Assembly (NCBI GenBank): GCA_937897535.1
Contig: CALCQB010000375.1
Location: 1-9,048, forward strand
Length of the DNA stretch: 9,048 nucleotides
DNA from: an uncultured Novosphingobium sp.
Lineage (GTDB): Bacteria > Pseudomonadota > Alphaproteobacteria > Sphingomonadales > Sphingomonadaceae
Direction of reading: 5' to 3'
Shown here: positions 1 to 5,874 of the stretch, piece by piece
How positions within the stretch are numbered: the first letter of the stretch is position 1
How the letters are laid out: each line of letters starts with the position of its first letter
Notes under the pieces: generated by a model
What the model saw: the letters and a program-made list of their open reading frames with translations, nothing else
What the model was told of the DNA's origin: nothing
Databases searched by the model: none
Program-made: the position numbers and the translations under genes

Positions 1-610
1 CGGCAGTCGCGCCCGATCCGATCACCAGGATCCGCTTGCCGGTATAGTCGGTCTTCGGATCCCACAACTGGGCGTGGACCAGCTGACCCTGGTAGCGCTC
101 CATCCCTGGCCAATCGGGCAGATAGGGCTTTTCATGGTCGTAATAGCCCTGGCACATCCAAAGGAAGTTGGCGGTGAAGGTGACGCTGGCCCCGTCCGAT
201 TTGCGGACTGCATCCACCGTCCAGAGGTTGGCCTTGCTGTCCCACGCGGCTTTGGTGATGCGGTGGCCATAATGGATGTGCGGGCCGATCCCGTTCTCTG
301 CGATCACCTCGCCCATGTAATCGAGGATCGCCTGACCCGAGGCGATCGGGGTGCCGACCCACGGCTTGAACCGGTAGCCGAAGGTGTAAAGGTCCGAATC
401 CGAACGGACGCCGGGGTACTTGTGGGTTTCCCAGGTGCCGCCGAAGCTGTCCTTCATCTCGAGGATCGCATAGCTCTTGCCGGGACACTGGTCCTGCAAG
501 TGATAGGCCGACCCGATCCCGGAAATCCCGGCGCCGACGATCAACACGTCGACATGATTCGCCTTGGTGGTTGCGTCCTGGCTGGCTACGGCTGTTGCGG
601 CGGCGCTCAT
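1..610 (-). CDS. EthA-like flavin-containing (Baeyer-Villiger type) monooxygenase, N-terminal part, cut by window edge
   Basis: Predicted FAD- and NADPH-dependent monooxygenase that would insert one oxygen atom into a ketone or oxidise a heteroatom; the substrate cannot be told from sequence. The ATG at 610 opens 203 codons with no stop before the left edge; family members run to about 490-520 residues. Visible motifs are the FAD Rossmann GAGISG (26-31), the motif GGTWETHKYPGVRSD (57-71), which fits the Baeyer-Villiger pattern [AG]GxWxxxx[FY]P[GM]xxxD, the fingerprint YQGQLVHAQLWD (173-184, Y in place of the usual F), and the start of the NADPH site GSGATA (198-203). Much of the N-terminus resembles Mycobacterium tuberculosis EthA as I remember it. 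The start is supported by GAGGAG eight bases upstream (plus-strand 619-624). A promoter with an inverted repeat lies just upstream. The flavin monooxygenase call is strong; the Baeyer-Villiger and EthA subclass is an inference from motifs. Confidence 0.9.
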   Translation of the reverse strand, partial: MSAAATAVASQDATTKANHVDVLIVGAGISGIGSAYHLQDQCPGKSYAILEMKDSFGGTWETHKYPGVRSDSDLYTFGYRFKPWVGTPIASGQAILDYMGEVIAENGIGPHIHYGHRITKAAWDSKANLWTVDAVRKSDGASVTFTANFLWMCQGYYDHEKPYLPDWPGMERYQGQLVHAQLWDPKTDYTGKRILVIGSGATA

Positions 611-634
611 TGGCGACTCTCCTCTTTCCCACTC

Positions 635-654
635 GTTTAATTGCGCGATTAAAC
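635..654. promoter_or_regulatory. Inverted-repeat operator candidate over the -10 box
   Basis: GTTTAAT and ATTAAAC are perfect 7-base inverted arms around a 6-base GC-rich centre (TGCGCG). The A/T-rich arms stand out in GC-rich DNA. The site covers the predicted -10 box completely, so a bound dimer would block RNA polymerase. Size and layout fit a TetR-family repressor, and a TetR regulator (EthR) controls the similar gene ethA in mycobacteria. No regulator gene is visible in this window, so the family assignment is inference. Confidence 0.5.
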
Positions 655-676
655 CTGTAATCGCGGCAATTGCCAA
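648..676 (-). promoter_or_regulatory. Predicted sigma70-type promoter of the monooxygenase gene
   Basis: Read on the minus strand, TTGGCA (plus 671-676) is followed after exactly 17 bases by TTTAAT (plus 648-653). Each hexamer differs little from the TTGACA/TATAAT consensus. The -10 lies 37 bases from the ATG at 610, leaving room for a short leader with the GAGGAG ribosome binding site. It is the best promoter match in the window, but prediction by eye is not proof. Confidence 0.55.
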
Positions 677-687
677 GCGGGTAATTG
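665..687. promoter_or_regulatory. Second dyad upstream of the monooxygenase promoter
   Basis: CAATTGCC (667-674) and GGTAATTG (680-687) form inverted arms with one mismatch around 5 bases, and GGCAATTGCC (665-674) is itself a perfect 10-base palindrome overlapping the predicted -35. It could be an activator or second repressor site. Alternatively it is a weak hairpin at the 3' end of the UPF0314 transcript; no T-run follows it on the minus strand, so an intrinsic terminator is unlikely. Confidence 0.25.
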
Positions 688-708
688 ATGAGGGTCAAAA
701 GGACGCGA

Positions 709-1308
709 TCAACCGCCCGCCTGCCACTCCCGAACCGCCTCCAGCGGCCAGACCAGCATCAGGACATTGAGCGTCAGGTTGTCGCGGATCATCACCAGGG
801 TGAACAGCTCGAACCCCACGGCCAGCGCCACACTGACCTGCCATGGTAGCTTGCTGGCGATCCAGAAGCCCAGCCCCATCCAGCCGATATCGGCCAGAGA
901 ATTGACCACGCTGTCGCCCTCATAGCCAAAGCTGACCGTCACCGCGCGGTAGCGGTCGATGATCAGAGGCGAATTTTCGAGCAGTTCCCAGAACGCCTCG
1001 AACGCGACCGCGATCGGCAGCGCCCAGATCACCGGCTTGCCGCCGAGCAGCTTCCAGCGCCGCCACAACAGGTGCGCGAAGAAATAGAACAGCAGCCCGT
1101 GGATCACGTGGCTGAAGCTGTACCAGTCGGCCAGGTGCTGGCTGTTTTCGCTCGACTGTACCACCCCGTGCCACAGCTTGACCGTGCCGCACTGGCAGAT
1201 CGCGCTGCGGCCCATCGCCAGCAGGATCGCCCCCGCGCCCAGCCACAAGGTCAGGCTGAGCAACAGGCCCCGGCGATCGGGTAGCAGGCTGGGCGAGTGA
1301 TGTTCCAT
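709..1308 (-). CDS. UPF0314/DUF2585 family integral membrane protein
   Basis: A 199-residue membrane protein of a conserved, mainly alphaproteobacterial family of unknown function. Hydrophobic segments are seen near residues 12-33, 66-83, 94-110, 138-153, 157-174 and 177-190. Family-type conserved patches are visible: ICQCG (38-42), SHVIHGLLFY (66-75), ENSPLIIDRYR (111-121), GDSVVNSLAD (131-140) and RDNLTLN (175-181). The many conserved polar residues (H, E, D, R, N) next to membrane segments hint at an enzymatic or transport role, but none is established. An in-frame TTG at 1344 would add 12 residues with no membrane or family features, so the ATG at 1308 is preferred; neither start has a clear Shine-Dalgarno. 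It lies divergent to the DUF2059 gene and upstream of the monooxygenase on the same strand, separated from it by 98 bases that hold a separate promoter. Confidence 0.85.
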   Translation of the reverse strand: MEHHSPSLLPDRRGLLLSLTLWLGAGAILLAMGRSAICQCGTVKLWHGVVQSSENSQHLADWYSFSHVIHGLLFYFFAHLLWRRWKLLGGKPVIWALPIAVAFEAFWELLENSPLIIDRYRAVTVSFGYEGDSVVNSLADIGWMGLGFWIASKLPWQVSVALAVGFELFTLVMIRDNLTLNVLMLVWPLEAVREWQAGG

Positions 1309-1357
1309 CGCGCGATTGGTAAGCAGCTTCGGCCGGTGTGGCAACGAAAACAGCCGC

Positions 1358-1385
1358 TTGTCACATGATTGGGCGCTGCTAGTTT
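1358..1385 (+). promoter_or_regulatory. Weak promoter candidate for the DUF2059 gene
   Basis: TTGTCA (1358-1363) is followed after 16 bases by TAGTTT (1380-1385). The -35 is good and the -10 poor. It sits in the 105-base divergent gap between the UPF0314 and DUF2059 genes, at a plausible distance from the ATG at 1414. No other strong hexamer pair was seen in this gap. Confidence 0.25.
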
Positions 1386-1397
1386 GACTGCTTCTTC

Positions 1398-1404
1398 AAG
1401 AGGA
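1398..1404 (+). promoter_or_regulatory. Ribosome binding site fixing the DUF2059 start
   Basis: AAGAGGA lies nine bases before the ATG at 1414. It decides against the in-frame upstream TTG at 1369, which would put 15 residues ahead of an otherwise normal signal peptide. Confidence 0.65.
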
Positions 1405-1413
1405 CCAACCTTT

Positions 1414-2166
1414 ATGCGTCTCGCTTTTCTGGCTGCCATACCCCTTGCGGCAGCTTTGCCTTCTCCGGCTGCCCTGGCCCAGTCCGCTGCCGGTTCCGCC
1501 CCGGCGGCGCAGGTGCCGGCGGTCGATGCCGCATATCTGCGGTTCTACGATGCGATCGTCGGCGGGGTCGACATGGGCCAGATGGCGATCGGCGGGGCCG
1601 ATTCGATCTTTGACGGGCTGGTCCGGAACCAGCCCAAATTCGCCGATGTCGCGCGCCGCAACCCCGGCCTCAAGGGTGAATTCCGCACGGCGACCCTGCC
1701 CTTTCTGAAAATGTGGATGGACCGTTCGACCGCGGCCATGCGCGGCAAGGTGGCGGCGCGGCTCGCCAAGTATTTCACGGTGGCCGAAGCTGAGGAAGTG
1801 GCCCAGTTCTATGGCTCGCCGCTCGGGAAGAAATTCCTCAAGGCTGTGTCCGAAAGCATGAGCTTCGACACAACGGTCGACCAGGCGATCAGCGGCGGCA
1901 AGCCGGAGGCCGGGATTGCCGGGGCCGATATGGACAAGAGCGCAAACCGCGCCATGGCCAGGCTGCTGCCGACGCTGACCGCGGACGAGCGCGAGGCGCT
2001 GATGCGGTTTTCCCAGCGCCCGGTGTTTCGCAAGCTGGCGCTGATCGATCAGGCCATGGCCGGAATGGAACAGCCCTCGATGGACGAATTCTCGACTGCC
2101 GAGGAACGCGACGCTTTCGGCAAAGCGGTGCGCGACCTGTTCATCCGGGCGACGAGCAGCAGCTGA
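1414..2166 (+). CDS. Exported DUF2059 domain-containing protein
   Basis: A 250-residue protein with a signal peptide: a single N-terminal Arg, a hydrophobic stretch (residues 3-15) and an ALA|Q cleavage site after residue 22. It is therefore expected in the periplasm. The middle part carries the DUF2059 pattern: helices around 95-125, then FTVAEAEEVAQFYGSPLGKKF (from 121), with the hallmark FYxSPLGKK at 132-140. A second helical region (about 185-245) includes a LTADEREALMRF stretch that loosely repeats the TxxEAEEVxxF theme, perhaps an internal duplication. No catalytic motif is seen and the family's function is unknown. Its stop codon abuts the stop of the convergent GNAT gene. Family assignment rests on motif recognition. 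Confidence 0.8.
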   Translation: MRLAFLAAIPLAAALPSPAALAQSAAGSAPAAQVPAVDAAYLRFYDAIVGGVDMGQMAIGGADSIFDGLVRNQPKFADVARRNPGLKGEFRTATLPFLKMWMDRSTAAMRGKVAARLAKYFTVAEAEEVAQFYGSPLGKKFLKAVSESMSFDTTVDQAISGGKPEAGIAGADMDKSANRAMARLLPTLTADEREALMRFSQRPVFRKLALIDQAMAGMEQPSMDEFSTAEERDAFGKAVRDLFIRATSSS

Positions 2167-2169
2167 TCA
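2164..2169. other. Abutting convergent stop codons (TGATCA)
   Basis: The TGA of the DUF2059 gene (2164-2166) is directly followed by TCA, the minus-strand TGA of the GNAT gene (2167-2169). There is no intergenic base and no hairpin with a T-run at the junction, so transcripts from both sides must end inside the opposite gene or read through it. Confidence 0.9.
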
Positions 2170-2697
2170 ATCCGGTTCGCGCTCCGGCGGCACAGTGCTG
2201 CTGGGGCCGAGCGGCAATTGCATATAGACGTTGTCGAGCCAGCGGCCCTGTTTGCGGCCAATCGCCTGCAAGCGCCCGGCGTGGGCAAAGCCGAGCGCGG
2301 CGTGCAGCGCGATCGAAGCAGGCTCGGCCCCGCCGATCACCGCGATCAGCTGGCGGAACCCGCAGTCCCGCGCGGCCCCGACCAGCGCGGCCAGCAGCGC
2401 CTTGCCCACCCCTTGCCCGCGGCAATCATGGCGGATGTAGATCGAATTCTCGCAAGCATAACGATAAGCGGCGCGGTCGCGGAACTGGCTGACATAGGCA
2501 TAGCCGAGCAACGCTCCGTCGGCATCTTCGGCGACCAGCCAGGGCCAGCCGGCGGACTGAACCTTGTCCAGACGCGCAGCCATTTCCGCATCGTCCGGCG
2601 GATCGATCTCGTAACTTCCGGTGCCGTGGCGGACATGATGCGCATAGATCGCCGCAATTCCAGCGACATCGGCAGCAGTGGCGGGGCGAATTTGCAT
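2167..2697 (-). CDS. GNAT N-acetyltransferase, phosphinothricin/methionine sulfone acetyltransferase type (PAT/MnaT-like)
   Basis: A 176-residue cytosolic acyltransferase that would move an acetyl group from acetyl-CoA to a primary amine. The start MQIRPATAADV is typical for the family. The acetyl-CoA pyrophosphate loop is CRGQGVGKALL (92-102), preceded by ENSIYIRHD (83-91) as in PAT enzymes. SIALHAALGFAHAG (128-141) and the ending GRWLDNVYMQLPL (151-163) match the PAT/MnaT subgroup, whose members acetylate phosphinothricin, methionine sulfone or sulfoximine and related amino acids. The exact substrate is not predictable. An earlier in-frame start (2754) would add 19 residues without family features; the ATG at 2697 is chosen for homology. 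It is divergent from the desaturase gene across 88 bases and convergent with DUF2059. Confidence 0.88.
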   Translation of the reverse strand: MQIRPATAADVAGIAAIYAHHVRHGTGSYEIDPPDDAEMAARLDKVQSAGWPWLVAEDADGALLGYAYVSQFRDRAAYRYACENSIYIRHDCRGQGVGKALLAALVGAARDCGFRQLIAVIGGAEPASIALHAALGFAHAGRLQAIGRKQGRWLDNVYMQLPLGPSSTVPPEREPD

Positions 2698-2785
2698 GGT
2701 CCCATCATGACCGAACCGCCGCGCGAGGCCAAGAGCAGGCGTCCGGCTTTCCATTGTCGGGTAGCAGGGTTACAACTCAGTCCGG

Positions 2786-4312
2786 ATGGCGCGGCGCAAA
2801 ACTCCCCTGCAGGCGATCGAACCCGTGGCCGGGCCCGGCCCGAGCGTGCCCCAGGCTTGCGTGATCGGGGCCGGAATCGGCGGGCTCGCGCTGGCGATCC
2901 GGCTGCAGGCGGCGGGATTGCAGACCGTTCTGGTCGAGGCGCGCGAAGCCCCGGGCGGACTGGTCCGCAGCTGGGAGCGCGACGGCTTTACCTTTGAAGG
3001 CGGTCCGGCCGCGATCTCCGATCCGGCGGCATTCCGCGAATTGTGGAGCCTGACCGGCGAAGACATGGCCGATGCCGTGCCGCTGCACGAAGTGGCCCCG
3101 GCCTGGCGCTGCAGCTGGCCCGATGGCGCGGTGCTCGACCTGCCGCCCGACCCGGCCCAGCTCGCCCGGATCGCGCCCGAAGATGTCGCCGGTTTTGCCG
3201 ACTTTGCCGAATGGTGCAGCACCAGCCGGATCGACGGCTGGCAGCGGCTGGCCGAGCAGGCCCAGGGCAAGCTGCGCTCCGCATTCGACGCGCTGGCTCC
3301 GATCGCGCGCCACCAGGGCTGGCGCAGCGCAGCCGGGCTGGCCGCGCACCTGGTCAAATCGGACCGGCTGCGTGAGGCGCTCGCCTTCCAGACGCTGCTT
3401 TCCGGGGCCAACCCGTACAAGACCTCGGCGCTCAACCTGCTCGGGCAGGTCCCGGCCGGGCTGGGTCCGGTCTGGTGGCCGGAAGGCGGAATGGGCCGGC
3501 TGGTGGCGGCACTGGCCGCGCGCTTCCACAAGCTCGGCGGGGAAATCCGGCTGCACGATCCGGTGATCAGGGTCCACACCGTCGGCAACCGGGTGACCGA
3601 GATCGAATGTGCCAGCGGCTGGCGCAGCGCGGTCCGGCTGGCGGCGAGCAATGCCGACGCGGTCCACACTTACCGCGATCTGCTGCGCGACACCCAGCGC
3701 GGCCCGGCGATGGCCCGCAAGCTGACCGACCGGCGCTTTTCGCCCTCGGCCTTCACCGTGCATTTTGCGCTCGAAGGAACCTGGCCGGGAATCCCGCACC
3801 GCACGGTGCTGTTCGGGCCGCGTTTTGCCGGGTTGCTGGAGGACATCTTCACCCACGGAGTTCTGCCGCAGGACCTGATGATCCTGCTGGCCCATCCCAG
3901 CGTCACCGACCAGAGCCTGGCCCCGCCGGGCAAGAGCGTGTTCAGCGCCACGGTCCCGGTCGCCAACCTCGGCAAGCTGCCGATCGACTGGGACACGGTC
4001 GGCCCGGTCCTCCAGCGCCGGGTGCTGAAGGAGATCGGGCGGCGGCTGGTGCCCGACATTCAGGACCGGATCGTCACCGCGTTCCACACCACCCCGCGCG
4101 ACCTCGCGCTCGATTTCAACGCCTGGGCCGGGGCCGGCTGGAGTCTGGAACTGAGCCCGCGCCAGTCGGGCCCGCTGCGCCCGCACCACCGCGACGGCAA
4201 GTTCGCCAACCTCTACCTGGTCGGCGCAGGCACCCACCCCGGTGCGGGGCTTGCAGCGGTGCTGGCCGGTGCTAAGGCGACCGCCCGGTTGATGGTGGAG
4301 CAGAAAACGTGA
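2786..4312 (+). CDS. CrtI-type FAD-dependent carotenoid/phytoene desaturase homologue (divergent)
   Basis: A 508-residue flavoprotein of the bacterial phytoene desaturase family, whose members desaturate C40 or C30 polyenes at the membrane. FAD Rossmann motif VIGAGIGG lies at 26-33, with E51 closing the second strand and GG at 57-58. SNADAVHTYRDLL and VLFGPRFAGLLEDIF match the family's middle part, and the C-terminal flavin signature NLYLVGAGTHPGAG lies at 475-488. Several positions usually invariant are changed: FDAGPT is FEGGPA (70-75), GGRA is GGLV (57-60), and GIPGV after the signature is GLAAV. It may therefore act on another substrate or step, so I do not call it crtI. An in-frame GTG at 2846 would give a start closer to the Rossmann motif, as in classic CrtI; neither start has a good Shine-Dalgarno. 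The stop overlaps the start of the LOG gene by 4 bases. No crtB, crtY or crtE is in view. Confidence 0.85.
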   Translation: MARRKTPLQAIEPVAGPGPSVPQACVIGAGIGGLALAIRLQAAGLQTVLVEAREAPGGLVRSWERDGFTFEGGPAAISDPAAFRELWSLTGEDMADAVPLHEVAPAWRCSWPDGAVLDLPPDPAQLARIAPEDVAGFADFAEWCSTSRIDGWQRLAEQAQGKLRSAFDALAPIARHQGWRSAAGLAAHLVKSDRLREALAFQTLLSGANPYKTSALNLLGQVPAGLGPVWWPEGGMGRLVAALAARFHKLGGEIRLHDPVIRVHTVGNRVTEIECASGWRSAVRLAASNADAVHTYRDLLRDTQRGPAMARKLTDRRFSPSAFTVHFALEGTWPGIPHRTVLFGPRFAGLLEDIFTHGVLPQDLMILLAHPSVTDQSLAPPGKSVFSATVPVANLGKLPIDWDTVGPVLQRRVLKEIGRRLVPDIQDRIVTAFHTTPRDLALDFNAWAGAGWSLELSPRQSGPLRPHHRDGKFANLYLVGAGTHPGAGLAAVLAGAKATARLMVEQKT

Positions 4313-4890
4313 AGCGTCTGGCAGTCTATTGCGGGTCGGCGACCCCAACCGATCCGCGTTATGTCGAACTGGCCGCCGACGTCGGCCGGACCCTGGCCGA
4401 GCGCGGGATCGGCGTGGTCTATGGCGGCGGGCGGCTCGGGCTGATGGGCGCGGTCGCCAGCGGCGCGCTGCAGGCCGGCGGCGAAGTGATCGGGGTGATC
4501 CCCGAGGCACTGGTCAGCTCCGAAGTGGCCAACCACGATTGCACCGAACTGATCGTGGTTGCCGACATGCACCAGCGCAAGGCCGCCTTCACCCGCCTGT
4601 CCGATGGCTTCGTCACCATCCCCGGCGGGGTCGGGACGATGGACGAGCTGTGGGAAGCGGTCAGCTGGGCGCAGCTGGGCTATCACGCCAAGCCGGTAGG
4701 CCTGCTGAATGCGCTGGGCTTTTTCGATCACCTGATCGCCTTCAACCACCACATGATCGAGGTCGGCTTCATCCGTGAAGCCCATCAGGGGATCATCATC
4801 GCCGAGCCCGAGCTTGACTTGCTGCTGGCGCGGATGGCCGCGCACGAGCCGCACACCCCGATCTTCGGGATGAAAACTTCGGAGTTGTGA
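4309..4890 (+). CDS. LOG family protein (TIGR00730), nucleoside 5'-monophosphate phosphoribohydrolase
   Basis: A 193-residue Rossmann-fold enzyme. LOG proteins cleave N6-modified AMP (cytokinin nucleotide) or other nucleoside monophosphates to free base and ribose 5-phosphate. Motifs are complete: YCGS (7-10), GGGRLGLMG (39-47), DMHQRK (86-91) and the catalytic PGGVGTMDE (105-113) with its PGGxGTxxE pattern. Length is normal. The start is a GTG whose last two bases plus A form the TGA stop of the desaturase (GTGA overlap), so translation is probably coupled. Whether the cell uses it to make cytokinin or only for nucleotide salvage or housekeeping cannot be decided here; lysine decarboxylase, an old label for this family, is not supported. 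Confidence 0.92.
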   Translation: MKRLAVYCGSATPTDPRYVELAADVGRTLAERGIGVVYGGGRLGLMGAVASGALQAGGEVIGVIPEALVSSEVANHDCTELIVVADMHQRKAAFTRLSDGFVTIPGGVGTMDELWEAVSWAQLGYHAKPVGLLNALGFFDHLIAFNHHMIEVGFIREAHQGIIIAEPELDLLLARMAAHEPHTPIFGMKTSEL

Positions 4891-4908
4891 AGGAAGCGCG
4901 GAAACCCT

Positions 4909-4913
4909 AGGGG
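4909..4913 (+). promoter_or_regulatory. Ribosome binding site of pheA
   Basis: AGGGG lies seven bases upstream of the ATG at 4921, in the 30-base gap after the LOG stop. It supports that start and independent translation initiation within the same transcript. Confidence 0.6.
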
Positions 4914-4920
4914 CACCGCG

Positions 4921-5814
4921 ATGAATAGCTACCCTGCCCCCGCGCTCGCCCGTGTCGAGGAACTGGCCGCCGCCGCCGCTGCCAATCCGGCGCGCGCGAT
5001 CTCGTTTCAAGGGGCGCCGGGGTGCAATGGCCACCGCGCAGCGCTCGAATACGATCCCGATTGCCTGCCGCTGGCCTGTTTCAGCTTCGAGGACGCGATC
5101 GACGCGGTCCGCGAAGGCCGGGCTGACCGGGCGATCATCCCGATCGAAAATTCGCAGCACGGGCGGGTTGCCGATATCCATTTCCTGCTGCCCGAAAGCG
5201 GGTTGTTCATCACCGGCGAGCATTTCGTGCCGATCAGCTATGCGCTGATGGCGCTGGGTGATGGGCCTTTCGCGGCGGCCTATTCGCATCCCCAGGCGCT
5301 GGGGCAGACCCGCCGCTATCTTCGTGATCGCGGGATCGTGCCGATGGCCTATGCCGATACCGCCGGCGCAGCCGCCTATGTCGCGGAACTGGGCGATCCG
5401 GCGGCCTGCGCAGTCGCGCCGCCGATCGCCGCCGCGCTCTACGGGCTGAGGATCGTGGCCGAAAAAATCGAGGATTCGCCCGACAACACCACCCGGTTCG
5501 TGGTCCTGGCGCGCGAGCCGCTCGGTGCGGCGGAGCTGGCCGGGCGGACCGCGATGACCACCTTCGTGTTCGAGGTGAAGAACATCCCGGCCGCGCTGTA
5601 CAAGGCGATGGGCGGGTTCGCCACCAACGGGGTCAACATGACCAAGCTGGAAAGCTATCAGCGGGGCGCCAGTTTTGCTGCCACCCGCTTCTACGCCGAT
5701 ATCGTCGGCGCGCCGGGCGATCCGGCGGTCGACCGGGCGCTGGAGGAACTGGCCTTCCACTGCAAGGAACTGCGCGTGCTGGGCAGCTACCCCCAGGAAC
5801 TTGTGCGGGGTTAA
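4921..5814 (+). CDS. pheA: Prephenate dehydratase with C-terminal ACT domain
   Basis: A 297-residue cytosolic enzyme that converts prephenate to phenylpyruvate with loss of water and CO2 in phenylalanine synthesis. It has no chorismate mutase domain, as is usual for alphaproteobacteria. Dehydratase domain about 26-200: ISFQGAPG (27-34), PIENS (74-78), SHPQALGQ (122-129), DTAGA (146-150), and the catalytic TRF at 191-193 inside a stretch from Y174 that fits the family signature [FY]x[LIVM]x2[LIVM]x5[DN]x5TRF. The regulatory ACT domain covers about 212-290. Its phenylalanine-binding motifs differ from the E. coli GALV and ESRP: here they read AALY (224-227) and ESYQ (244-247). The serine usual in the N-terminal GxxGxxS stretch is Gly (37). 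It follows the LOG gene by 30 bases and ends 60 bases before the preferred start of the DUF4129-like gene. Confidence 0.95.
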   Translation: MNSYPAPALARVEELAAAAAANPARAISFQGAPGCNGHRAALEYDPDCLPLACFSFEDAIDAVREGRADRAIIPIENSQHGRVADIHFLLPESGLFITGEHFVPISYALMALGDGPFAAAYSHPQALGQTRRYLRDRGIVPMAYADTAGAAAYVAELGDPAACAVAPPIAAALYGLRIVAEKIEDSPDNTTRFVVLAREPLGAAELAGRTAMTTFVFEVKNIPAALYKAMGGFATNGVNMTKLESYQRGASFAATRFYADIVGAPGDPAVDRALEELAFHCKELRVLGSYPQELVRG

Positions 5815-5874
5815 GAGGGCTTTAGGCATAGCCGGTGCTTGCTCCGCAACCGGGTCCATGCCACCACCAGCGCC

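Noticed and set aside
74..640. 188-codon plus-strand open frame opposite the monooxygenase
   Set aside because: The minus-strand frame encodes two nucleotide-binding motifs and Baeyer-Villiger fingerprints, and has a good ribosome binding site. The plus frame shows no family features.
1369..1413. Upstream TTG extension of the DUF2059 protein
   Set aside because: It would place 15 polar residues before a clear signal peptide, and the Shine-Dalgarno AAGAGGA serves the ATG at 1414.
2754..2782. Promoter for the desaturase operon (TTGTCG with a 17-base spacer)
   Set aside because: The -10 position reads TCAGTC, too far from consensus, and would put the transcript start on the ATG itself. The true promoter of this operon is not visible by eye.
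2777..4510. 577-codon minus-strand open frame opposite the desaturase
   Set aside because: Low-complexity Arg/Pro/Gly-rich product, no motif, and the plus-strand gene has full family signatures.
5818..5833. Possible hairpin GGCT...AGCC after pheA as a terminator
   Set aside because: The stem is only 4 bases with an 8-base loop and no T-run follows.
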